Assembly: GCF_000235425.2 (NCBI RefSeq)
Contig: NZ_KI912266.1
Coordinates: forward strand, 1,621,686-1,685,685
DNA from: Pseudofrankia saprophytica
Lineage (GTDB): Bacteria; Actinomycetota; Actinomycetes; Frankiales; Frankiaceae
Reading direction: 5' to 3'
DNA: 64,000 bases
Shown: positions 1 through 6,995 of the stretch, piece by piece
Position numbering within the stretch: position 1 is the stretch's first letter
How the letters are laid out: each line of letters opens with the position of its first letter
Notes under the pieces: generated by a model
Told to the model about the DNA's origin: nothing
The model's input: the letters and a program-made list of their open reading frames with translations, nothing else
Database searches by the model: none
Position numbers and translations under genes: made by a program

Positions 1-897
1 GGGCCGGCCCTGGCGCTGGAACTGGTGCGGCTGGCGGCCGAGGACGACGACCGGGCCGTCGACGCGGGCCGAGCGGCGGCCCCCGGCGCCGGTCCGGCGG
101 CCACCGGCACCGGGGCCGACCGCTACGCGGTGCCGGCGGCCACGGCGCATACGGCGGGCTGGCTCGCGTGGCTCGGGAACGAGCCGGCGTTCGCCGGACA
201 GCTGCGACCGTTCGCCGACGCCATCGCGGGCAGTCTCGATCAGAAGGCTTTCGGTGAGCTGTTGCGGGGGATGGACCCCGGCTACCCGCTGGTCGTGTTC
301 CGCCTGGCCCGGCTCGCCGGCCGCGCCCAGCCACTGCGCCGGCAGGTGTGGCTGTGGCTGAGGGACACGTGGGTCGAACGACCGCCGCCCAAGGTGCCCT
401 CCGACCTGGAGCGGGCCTGGGCGGACGAGCTGTCCAAGCTGCCGGCGCGCCACCCCCGGGAGAGCGGCGTGCCCAAGGAGGAGGCAGAGCTCGATCTTTG
501 CGGGGTGCTCCTCGGCACCGGACCGGTCGAGGCGCTGAAGGCCCGGATGATGAGCCTGTACTGGACCGAGTACCGCGGATCCGTCCACATGCTGTTTCGC
601 GACCTGGTCAACCGGTACGGCTCCGGCGTGGCGGGCCTACCCATCCTGGAGGCGGTGATGGACGGGCTGGCGGCCTCGTTGGACAGCGATGGCTGGCCCG
701 AAGACTCCTACCGTGCCGACGACACGCTGATGCTGCTGGGCTGGCTGGCGCAGGATGCGATGAGTGTTTCGCCCGGCCTGGCGAAGATCGTTACCCGATA
801 CCTGGGTGCGAAGCCGAAGCCTCGTCTGCGCCATGAGACGGCGAAGACCTGGAAGATGCTGCTCGAGGCCTACGTGGTTCCGCGCAGGGACCGGTAG
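1..897 (+). CDS. Hypothetical protein, cut by the left edge
   Basis: The reading frame is open from the first base, so the true start lies outside the window; an internal GTG at 25 is only one possible start. About 298 residues are visible. I do not recognise the family. The chain is soluble, without a signal peptide or membrane segment, and rich in Trp, Leu and Arg. It begins with an Ala/Gly-rich stretch (to about residue 45 of the visible part) and continues as a predicted mainly helical domain containing WLWLRDTW and TWKMLLEAY. It ends in a basic tail. It converges on the DUF4407 gene, 55 bases away. Coding is supported by strong third-position G/C bias. A helical-repeat or regulatory protein is possible, but nothing in the sequence names a function. 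Confidence 0.6.
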   Translation, partial: GPALALELVRLAAEDDDRAVDAGRAAAPGAGPAATGTGADRYAVPAATAHTAGWLAWLGNEPAFAGQLRPFADAIAGSLDQKAFGELLRGMDPGYPLVVFRLARLAGRAQPLRRQVWLWLRDTWVERPPPKVPSDLERAWADELSKLPARHPRESGVPKEEAELDLCGVLLGTGPVEALKARMMSLYWTEYRGSVHMLFRDLVNRYGSGVAGLPILEAVMDGLAASLDSDGWPEDSYRADDTLMLLGWLAQDAMSVSPGLAKIVTRYLGAKPKPRLRHETAKTWKMLLEAYVVPRRDR

Positions 898-952
898 CGG
901 GCAGGGCAACGGCGCGAAGCGGCGCGGGCACCCGGCCCGCGCCGCGCCGGCG

Positions 953-2854
953 TCACCACAGGTCGGGACCCTCGTCGAACCCGCCCTCCGTCGGGTCCGC
1001 GGATCGATCCCGCCTCGCCTGGCCCGGTGGCACCGGTCCGGCGGGGCGCGCCTGGTCAGCGCGGGCCGCGTCAGCGCGCGTCGCGTCAGGGCGGGCCCGG
1101 TCAGCGCGGGCCGCGTCAGCAGGAACCGGGCCTGGCCCCGCGGGTCGCTGCCGCCCACCACCCTCGGCACCGCGCGTCGCCCGTCCGCCAGCGCCGTTCG
1201 GCTCGGCGCGGTTCGGCTCGGTCGCCGGGACGCGTGGGACGAAGCCGGGTGCGTCGCCGGCGGGGCGAGCCGGGCCTGGCCTGCCGTCCGCCGGGGCGAC
1301 CGGTCGCTCGGCGCCGCGTCGCGGCTGCTCGTCCCTCCTCGGCGGTGGCCACTCCCGCCGCCGCAGGTCATCCATACCGGCGCGTCCGCCAGCGCCGTTC
1401 CGCGCGTCCTCCCAGTTCTCGGGCGGCTGCCGCTGGGAGGGCGGGAGCAGGGTAGGCGCCGGCGTCGGGCCGTTCGCCAGATACTCGCCGGGGTCACGCT
1501 GGATGCGCCTGCGCTGCTCCTGGGTCCAGCGGTCGAGCGCGTCCTCGGCGAGCTTCACCTGGCTGTCGATGGTCTTGTTGGCCAGCTCCTCGATCGCGGC
1601 GTCCCGCCTGTCCCTGGCCGCCTGTGCCTCCCGCAGCGCGTCCTGGTCGTAGATCAGCGCCGCGGCCCGCTTCTGCCGGCTCTGTGCCTGGGAGATGGCG
1701 AGATGCTCCCGCTCCTCGATCTCCAGTGCCTCCTCGTACTTGTTCTTCTTCCCGAGCGACATGAACAGCTTGAACAGGATCGGCAGGCACTCGATCGCGG
1801 TGATGAACAGCAGCAGCAACAGATGGGCGGTGCGCATCGACGGACGCTCGCTGGTGAGCCTGTCCAGCGCCTCGATCCGGATCAGCAGGCCGGTGTCGTC
1901 GGCGTTCTGGTCTCGGAAACGTTTCGTGTCGGCGTCGACCGCGGTTCGCAGCGTGCGCAGTTCGGTCTCGACCCTCGTGATGTTCGCGGTGATGGAGGGA
2001 CGCTCCGTCCCGGTGGAGCTGTTGTACGCCGCGAGCGCGTTGTCGTGGGCCGTGGTGTATTTGCCCTGGGCGGTCGTGAGGGCGGTCTGGGCCCGGTCCC
2101 TGATGCCGGAGAGCTGCTGGAGGTAGGGGCCGTCGCCGGGTTTGCCGGAGGCACCGATCGGGCTGCCGCAGTCTGACCGGCCAAGGTACTCACAGGTGTA
2201 GTTGTTATCGGCGGTGGTGAAGTCGTCCTGCGCCTTCTTCAGGTCGGCCTTCGCGGTCCGGACGGGCTCGTAGTCGTCCTCGTTGAACGGCTTCCCAAGA
2301 TCTTGCAGCTGCTTCTTGAAGGCGGCGTCCTGCTTTTCCAACGCATCGATCCGGGCGCCGCGCTGGTCAGTGCTGGACTTCTGGATGAACGCCGCCTCCC
2401 GTTCGGCGTGGATAAAGTTGATCTCTGAACTGATCTCCGGCTGGAACATCTGCAGAACGAACGGCGTCGAGACGACGATGCCGATGAGGACGGCGAGCCC
2501 GGCGCGCGGCAGCAGGAGCAACAGGTTGCCGCGCCCGGCGGTGGCGAGCAGCCAGCGGTCGAAGCCCAGGATCGCGCAGCCCCAGAGGAAGCCGGCGATC
2601 ACGCAGATCGCCACCGGCAGCTTCAGCCCCATGTGCAGCGCGAAGGACGCCGAGACGGCGGCCACCGACGAGGTGATGAACACCGAGCTGCCGAGGCCTA
2701 TGTACTTCGGCCGGTCGGACGGGAAACGTTCCAGAACCTCGAGGTTCGCCGTGGAAAGCCACAACATGAACCGGCCCATGGCCCGAAACGGCGCGCCGAT
2801 GAGCGGCCCGGCGCCTGTCATCGGCGGGCGCGCCTGATCTGAGCTCGATCGCAT
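953..2854 (-). CDS. DUF4407 membrane protein with long coiled coil and Arg/Pro/Ala-rich tail
   Basis: 633 residues with the layout of the DUF4407 family, which has no established biochemical role. Hydrophobic segments lie at about 53-75, 79-98 and 111-136, with a fourth at about 344-365. Between the third and fourth is a charged, mostly helical, coiled-coil-like region (140-340) that includes two Cys near 221-229. A second charged helix (about 372-455) follows, rich in Glu, Arg and Ala. The last 165 residues are disordered, built of degenerate RAD/ARP/DRA units, and end in acidic residues. It is probably an inner-membrane protein with a long helical domain between TM3 and TM4. ATG at 2854 is preceded by a GAGAG purine run. 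It stands 84 bases downstream of the next minus-strand gene and could share its transcript. The family call is from fold layout and remembered motif similarity. Confidence 0.8.
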   Translation of the reverse strand: MRSSSDQARPPMTGAGPLIGAPFRAMGRFMLWLSTANLEVLERFPSDRPKYIGLGSSVFITSSVAAVSASFALHMGLKLPVAICVIAGFLWGCAILGFDRWLLATAGRGNLLLLLPRAGLAVLIGIVVSTPFVLQMFQPEISSEINFIHAEREAAFIQKSSTDQRGARIDALEKQDAAFKKQLQDLGKPFNEDDYEPVRTAKADLKKAQDDFTTADNNYTCEYLGRSDCGSPIGASGKPGDGPYLQQLSGIRDRAQTALTTAQGKYTTAHDNALAAYNSSTGTERPSITANITRVETELRTLRTAVDADTKRFRDQNADDTGLLIRIEALDRLTSERPSMRTAHLLLLLFITAIECLPILFKLFMSLGKKNKYEEALEIEEREHLAISQAQSRQKRAAALIYDQDALREAQAARDRRDAAIEELANKTIDSQVKLAEDALDRWTQEQRRRIQRDPGEYLANGPTPAPTLLPPSQRQPPENWEDARNGAGGRAGMDDLRRREWPPPRRDEQPRRGAERPVAPADGRPGPARPAGDAPGFVPRVPATEPNRAEPNGAGGRATRGAEGGGRQRPAGPGPVPADAARADRARPDATRADAARADQARPAGPVPPGQARRDRSADPTEGGFDEGPDLW

Positions 2855-2938
2855 TTCTCTCAGTCCCCCGTCATTCGCGCCGCGATCGTCCCGCGCGGTC
2901 GCGCGCCGCCGCCACGGCTGGAGCTGACCGCTCCGCGG

Positions 2939-3583
2939 TCACCGCCACCACAGCCACCGTCGTTTTCTGCCGACGCCGGTATTCTCGTCGTCCTCGCCGC
3001 GGGCCTGATCGGCGCCTGGCTCCGCCGTCGCGTCGAGTGCCCGCACCCGCTGGAAATGCGCGTTCCACGACTGGCTCCGGCCGGGAGTGCGTCCAAACCG
3101 GCTGGTCAGCGCGGCCGATGGCTTTAGCCAACTGGACGGATGGACCGTCGGCATGCCGTCGGCTCGCTCACCCACGCTGCCCCGGGGGCTGGGCGGCCGG
3201 TACCTGGCCAGCAGTTCGTTGGGAGTGGGCGCCTCGGCGCCGAGCCAATGCGTATCGCGCCGGCCGCCGCCCAGCGCGCGGCGCGGCCAATCAGGCAGGA
3301 CCAGGCCCACGGCGGGTTCGGCGAAGGTGATGGTCTGCGGGCTGAGTTCGCGGTTGGCGCCGCCGGGGCCGTGGGCCGTCAACCAGCGCCGCGGGACGTC
3401 GTCGAAAGCCACCATGACCGAGCCGATCGGGCCGTGTACGCCGTATCCTTCGAGCTCGACAGCGGTGGCGCCGATCGCGACCCAGCTAAGTTCATACGTC
3501 CTGCCACGGGGGCCGGCGCGTGGTTTTGCTTGGATGCTGGTGAAGTGGGGTGCGACGCCGCGAGCGCGGGGCATGTTCGCCAT
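2939..3583 (-). CDS. Hypothetical protein of 214 residues
   Basis: I chose the ATG at 3583 because GGAGGGG sits 7 bases upstream; a longer frame reaches 3667 without a ribosome site. Residues 1-115 look like a compact beta-rich domain (segments such as YELSWVAIGATAVEL and GSVMVAFDDVPRRWLTAHG). The C-terminal half is basic, Arg/Pro-rich and probably disordered, ending in RKRRWLWWR. No signal peptide or membrane segment is seen. I do not recognise the family. It lies 84 bases upstream of the DUF4407 gene on the same strand, so the two may be co-transcribed. The well-placed Shine-Dalgarno sequence and the non-random N-terminal half support a real gene; the low-complexity tail makes the 3' part less certain. 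Confidence 0.5.
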   Translation of the reverse strand: MANMPRARGVAPHFTSIQAKPRAGPRGRTYELSWVAIGATAVELEGYGVHGPIGSVMVAFDDVPRRWLTAHGPGGANRELSPQTITFAEPAVGLVLPDWPRRALGGGRRDTHWLGAEAPTPNELLARYRPPSPRGSVGERADGMPTVHPSSWLKPSAALTSRFGRTPGRSQSWNAHFQRVRALDATAEPGADQARGEDDENTGVGRKRRWLWWR

Positions 3584-4088
3584 TCGGTCCCCCTCCGGAC
3601 GCATCCGAGTTGGGGATCGGAATCCGTCAACCGGCCCGGGTGACTGGGCGGCTTGGCGTGTAGCCATTTCCGCTGGTCACCGGTCTGGCGGTCACCGTAC
3701 CGCGTGGCGACCGTGCCGCCCGGTGATCGGGCTGCCCCGTCGAGATGCCATCCGGTGACCGTGCCGCCGTATCCCCGTCCCACAGCGTCACATCGACAGG
3801 ATACGCGGGGCAGACCAACCAGAAAGCGGTCTGTTCACGCTTCCCGCCATTCATCGACCAAACAGCGCGAAACCCTACCCGGAGGTCGTAGGTTCCCTCC
3901 GTGGTCCGGATGCGTGATGGCCGGTCCAGGAGCCCTGCTCAGCCCATGACCCGCCGATCGGCTGGGTGAGGAGGTGGCGATCGTTCATACGGTCGCGCCC
4001 ACCCACTCGGCGGCCGATCGGCGGGGACCGCCGGAAGCGTCGGTCCGTCGGTCCGCCTGTCAGTGCTCGTCGGTCCGTCGGTCAGTGC

Positions 4089-4199
4089 TGACACCGCCGG
4101 CGGTCTCGCCGAAGACGCCCTCGGTGCGGGCGAGCAGCCGCATGCCCTCGACGGTCTCGCCGTCGGTGGCGTCGGTGGCGTCGGTGATCACGCTGCCGG
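4089..4199 (-). pseudogene. Partial duplicate of threonine synthase (thrC) 3' region
   Basis: This 111-base stretch repeats bases 4503-4604 of thrC with only scattered substitutions plus a 9-base in-frame addition (a tandem gtggcgtcg). On the minus strand it still reads SVITDATDATDGETVEG, then the same MRLLARTEG block with FGETAGGV, against VITDVTDDEIVEG in the intact gene. The flanks are unrelated to thrC, so it is an isolated fragment, not a full second copy. It lies about 120 bases beyond the thrC stop. The frame is open from 4302 to 4060, but there is no start signal or complete domain. I call it a duplication scar that has drifted modestly while keeping frame. Confidence 0.7.
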
Positions 4200-4227
4200 C
4201 GCGGCTTGTCGCCGCTGGTCGCTGTGC

Positions 4228-4268
4228 GCCGCTCTGCCGGATCGACGTCGGCGATCCGGCAGAGCGGC
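4228..4268 (-). terminator. Perfect 17-bp hairpin downstream of thrC
   Basis: Bases 4228-4244 (GCCGCTCTGCCGGATCG) are exactly complementary to 4252-4268, with a 7-base loop. The structure starts 53 bases past the thrC stop codon. No U tract follows on either strand, which is common for GC-rich actinobacterial terminators. Terminator function is inferred from position and stem strength. Confidence 0.6.
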
Positions 4269-4320
4269 TGAACGCCCCGCGCTGACGCGGCGCGGCTCGC
4301 ATACGCGTCCGTACCGGGTA

Positions 4321-5607
4321 TCAGTCGTCGCCGAGCCCGGCCGCCTCGAAGGCGGACAGGGTTGGCGGGATGGTGGCCGTCGGGACGGTGTTGCCGATGA
4401 GGGGGTCGAGGGTCTTCAGGCCGTCGCCGGTGTTGTAGATGACGGTCTCGGCCTCGGGGTCGAGCAGGCCCTCGCGCAGCTGGCGGCGCAGGTTGGCGAC
4501 GGTGACGCCGCCGGCGGTCTCGCCGAAGATGCCCTCGGTGCGGGCGAGCAGGCGCATGCCCTCGACGATCTCGTCGTCGGTGACGTCGGTGATCACGCCG
4601 CCGGTGCGCCGGGCGACGTCGAGGGCGTACGGGCCGTCGGCCGGGTTGCCGATCGAGAGCGACTTGGCGATCGTCGACGGGCGGACCGGCGCGACCGTGT
4701 CGGTGCCGCGGGCGAACGCCGCCGCGACCGGGTTGCAGCCGGCGGCCTGCGCGCCGAACACCTTGTACGGCGACTCCTCGACGAGCCCGAGCCTGATCAG
4801 CTCGCGGAACGCCTTGTCGATCTTGGTCAACAGCGAGCCGGACGCGATCGGCACGACGACCTGTTGGGGCAGGCGCCAGCCGAGCTGTTCGGCGACCTCG
4901 TAGCCGAGCGTCTTCGAGCCCTCGGCGTAGAACGGCCGGACGTTGACGTTGACGAACGCCCACTCGTACTCGTCGGCGAGCTGGCTGCACAGCTTGTTGA
5001 CGTCGTCGTAGTTGCCCTTGATCGCGACGAGGGTGCCGCCGTAGACGGCGGTGGAGACGATCTTTCCGTTCTCCAGGTCCTGCGGGACCAGCACGATCGA
5101 GCGCAGGCCGGCGTGGGCGGCGTGCGCGGCGACGGAGTGCGCCAGGTTGCCGGTGGAGGCGCAGGCGACGGTGGTGAAGCCGAGGTCGCGGGCGGCCGAC
5201 AGCGCGACGGAGACGACCCGGTCCTTGAAGGAGTGCGTCGGGTTGGCGCTGTCGTCCTTGACCCAGAGGGTCTTCATGCCGAGCTCGGCGGCCAGCCGCG
5301 GCGCCGGGCGCAGCGGGGTGAAGCCGGCGTCGAGGGATACGCGGCGGGCCGGGTCGTGGCCGGCGGGAAGGAGGCCGACGTAGCGCCACAGGTTGCGCGG
5401 GCCAGCCTCGATGGAGGCCCGGGTGACGCGGCGCAGCCGGTCCTCGTCGTAGGAAATCTCCAGCGGAGCGAAGCACTCGATGCAGACGTGCGAGGGTGCC
5501 AGAGGGTAGGTTGCGCCGCAGTTGCGACAGGACAGACCTACCGCTGGGTTCGCGGTGTCATCTGAGGTGAAGCCCGACTGGGCAGAGCGCTCCGGCGCAA
5601 GAGTCAT
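4321..5607 (-). CDS. thrC: Threonine synthase
   Basis: 428 residues, normal length for the family. The pyridoxal-phosphate enzyme converts O-phosphohomoserine to threonine in the cytosol. The N-terminus has a small zinc-ribbon-like CxxC...CxxC (Cys27, 30, 42, 45), seen in many prokaryotic threonine synthases. The PLP-lysine motif NPTHSFKDR has Lys128. A phosphate-binding loop (ASTGNLAHS) and the C-terminal GIFGETAGGV block are intact. ATG at 5607 has GAGGAG at 5618-5613. That ribosome site overlaps the 3' strand of the riboswitch closing helix, so translation is probably blocked when S-adenosylmethionine binds. The gene seems to be transcribed alone, because a hairpin follows the stop and the next gene upstream is divergent. 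Identity is clear from the continuous match to the family pattern. Confidence 0.97.
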   Translation of the reverse strand: MTLAPERSAQSGFTSDDTANPAVGLSCRNCGATYPLAPSHVCIECFAPLEISYDEDRLRRVTRASIEAGPRNLWRYVGLLPAGHDPARRVSLDAGFTPLRPAPRLAAELGMKTLWVKDDSANPTHSFKDRVVSVALSAARDLGFTTVACASTGNLAHSVAAHAAHAGLRSIVLVPQDLENGKIVSTAVYGGTLVAIKGNYDDVNKLCSQLADEYEWAFVNVNVRPFYAEGSKTLGYEVAEQLGWRLPQQVVVPIASGSLLTKIDKAFRELIRLGLVEESPYKVFGAQAAGCNPVAAAFARGTDTVAPVRPSTIAKSLSIGNPADGPYALDVARRTGGVITDVTDDEIVEGMRLLARTEGIFGETAGGVTVANLRRQLREGLLDPEAETVIYNTGDGLKTLDPLIGNTVPTATIPPTLSAFEAAGLGDD

Positions 5608-5615
5608 TGGAACTC

Positions 5616-5853
5616 CTCATCTTTCCCGGGGCCGCCATGGCACCACGGGTCGGAATTGGCACCTGCCGCGGAGGTGCGCTCGCGTCGTCCGGTTGCCCTG
5701 CCTGTCCCGTCGCGCGGAGCGCGACACTGGGTCCAGGGGCCGCCTCCCAGGGGGAGATACGGCTAGGACGAACCGCCCGAAGGGCGGCGAGCACACTCAT
5801 CCGCTCGGTTGCCGGGGCTTCACTGGGCCGTTCCCTCTGCCCCTCTGGATGAG
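5616..5853 (-). promoter_or_regulatory. SAM-I (S-box) riboswitch with very long P3 arm, controlling thrC
   Basis: Read on the minus strand, the element opens with CTCATC (5853-5848), then AGAGGGGCAGAGGGAACGGC and CCAGTGAAGCCCCGGCAACC, the canonical P2/kink-turn/pseudoknot core of SAM-I riboswitches. Near the end it has GGTGCCAATTCC (J3/4) and GGGAAAGATGAG; GATGAG (5621-5616) pairs exactly with the opening CTCATC to form P1. Between the core and J3/4 lies about 145 nt where most family members have a short P3 hairpin. This insert carries its own hairpins at 5709-5725 (GTCGCGC stem) and 5773-5787 (CCGCCC stem). The thrC Shine-Dalgarno sequence GAGGAG (5618-5613) shares bases with P1, so SAM binding should hide the ribosome site. 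No intrinsic terminator is seen, which favours translational control. Confidence 0.85.
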
Positions 5854-6128
5854 CCATCTTCAGTTGTGTCTCCGTACTGTAGACCGACGCACCTCCGAGC
5901 GCACCGCACTTCTTGGCGTATGCACTGTGACGCCGCTTGCGTCCTAGCGCTCGCCCGGGCATCGGCGGGCCCTCTTGGCGGATGCTGTCCCGTGGGACTG
6001 CCGGCCTGAGCGCGAGCCCACCGGAGGTCCACCAGCGTCGCTGGGACATTGCAGATCCAGGCCTGTGGCCGCGGGGCCGACGATGATCGGACCGCGCGAC
6101 CAGTGGGCCCTCGGGAGGAGCCGCGCAC

Positions 6129-6977
6129 GTGAGTGTCCGTGTCGTCTACACCGACCTCGACGGGACCATGGTCGGGCCAAAGGGCTCGTTCTTCCTGGCC
6201 GAAGCGTCTCCCGACGACGCGCTGCGCGGATCTCCGGGGACGTTGACGCTCGCGGCCGCGCAGGCGCTGCTCGACCTGCACACCGCCGGCATCGTGCTGG
6301 TCCTGGTCAGCGGGCGGACGCGGCCGCAGCTCGTCGAGGCCGCGGCGATCTTCGGCGCCGACGGCTTCATCGGTGAGCTTGGCGCCATCGTCGGCTGGGA
6401 CCAGGGCCGCCAGAGCGAGATCCTGCGCGGCGCCATGCCCGAGCGTTTCAGCCAGGTGCCCGAGGACCTGCTGCACGAGCTGATCGCCGCTCATCCGGGC
6501 CGCCTGGAACTACACACCCCGTGGCACACCGGGCGTGAGCTGGACGTGATGTTCCGCGGCAAGGTCGACATCGCCGCCACCGACGCCTGGCTGCGCGCCG
6601 CCGGCTATGGCTGGCTCTCGCTGCGCGACAACGGGCTGATCGCGCCCGCCCACATGCCGGACCTCGGCGTCAACCCGCACGTCTACCACCTCGTGCCCGA
6701 CGGCGTGGGCAAGGGCGAGGCGGTCGCCTGGGATCTCAAACGGCGCGGCATCGACCCGTCGGACGCCATCGCGATCGGAGACTCCGCCAGCGACCTGAGC
6801 ATGGCCAGCCACGTCGGCCAGATGCATCTGGTCGCCAACGCCCTGCGCCACCCGGACATCGCGGGCCTGCTGCCCGCGTACGACAACGTCGTCGTCGAGA
6901 AGGAGCCGGTGACCCTCGGCTGGGCGAGCGCCGTCCGCGCTGCGGTCGCGACCTGGCAGTCCCCACCGATCGGGTAG
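6129..6977 (+). CDS. HAD-superfamily phosphatase (Cof / mannosyl-phosphoglycerate phosphatase-like)
   Basis: 282 residues with all four HAD motifs: DLDGT at Asp9/Asp11 (nucleophile and acid), VSGR with Ser61, the conserved lysine at about 195, and GDSASD with Asp218/Asp222 for Mg2+. The insert between motifs II and III (about 80-185) makes a C2-type cap, placing it in the IIB group with Cof-like sugar phosphatases and mannosyl-3-phosphoglycerate phosphatase. It is cytosolic, with no signal peptide. The GTG start has GGGAGGAG 8 bases upstream. The substrate cannot be read from sequence; the convergent trehalose synthase gene 18 bases away only suggests a sugar phosphate. It is divergent from thrC, so the 275 bases before it must hold promoters in both directions. 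Confidence 0.85.
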   Translation: MSVRVVYTDLDGTMVGPKGSFFLAEASPDDALRGSPGTLTLAAAQALLDLHTAGIVLVLVSGRTRPQLVEAAAIFGADGFIGELGAIVGWDQGRQSEILRGAMPERFSQVPEDLLHELIAAHPGRLELHTPWHTGRELDVMFRGKVDIAATDAWLRAAGYGWLSLRDNGLIAPAHMPDLGVNPHVYHLVPDGVGKGEAVAWDLKRRGIDPSDAIAIGDSASDLSMASHVGQMHLVANALRHPDIAGLLPAYDNVVVEKEPVTLGWASAVRAAVATWQSPPIG

Positions 6978-6995
6978 GGGCTGCCCCGGTCCCGA

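Larger units (their letters stand above)
3584..4320. other. 737-base gap: short repeats, thrC fragment and hairpin
   Basis: No intact gene is supported here. From 3675 to 3780 there are imperfect repeats around gaccgtgccgcc and ggtgacc. From 4040 to 4088 there is a two-copy imperfect repeat of cgtcggtccgtcggtc followed by gtcagtgct. The thrC-like fragment and the hairpin downstream of thrC are listed separately. Open frames through this stretch are Arg/Pro/Ser-rich and lack ribosome sites. Confidence 0.5.

Noticed and set aside
764-2176. 470-residue plus-strand open frame overlapping the first gene and DUF4407
   Set aside because: Overlaps two better-supported genes and has no domain-like segment.
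4063-5565. 500-residue plus-strand open frame opposite thrC
   Set aside because: It is the GC-biased shadow of thrC; composition is Arg/Gly/Val/Asp repeats and thrC is certain.
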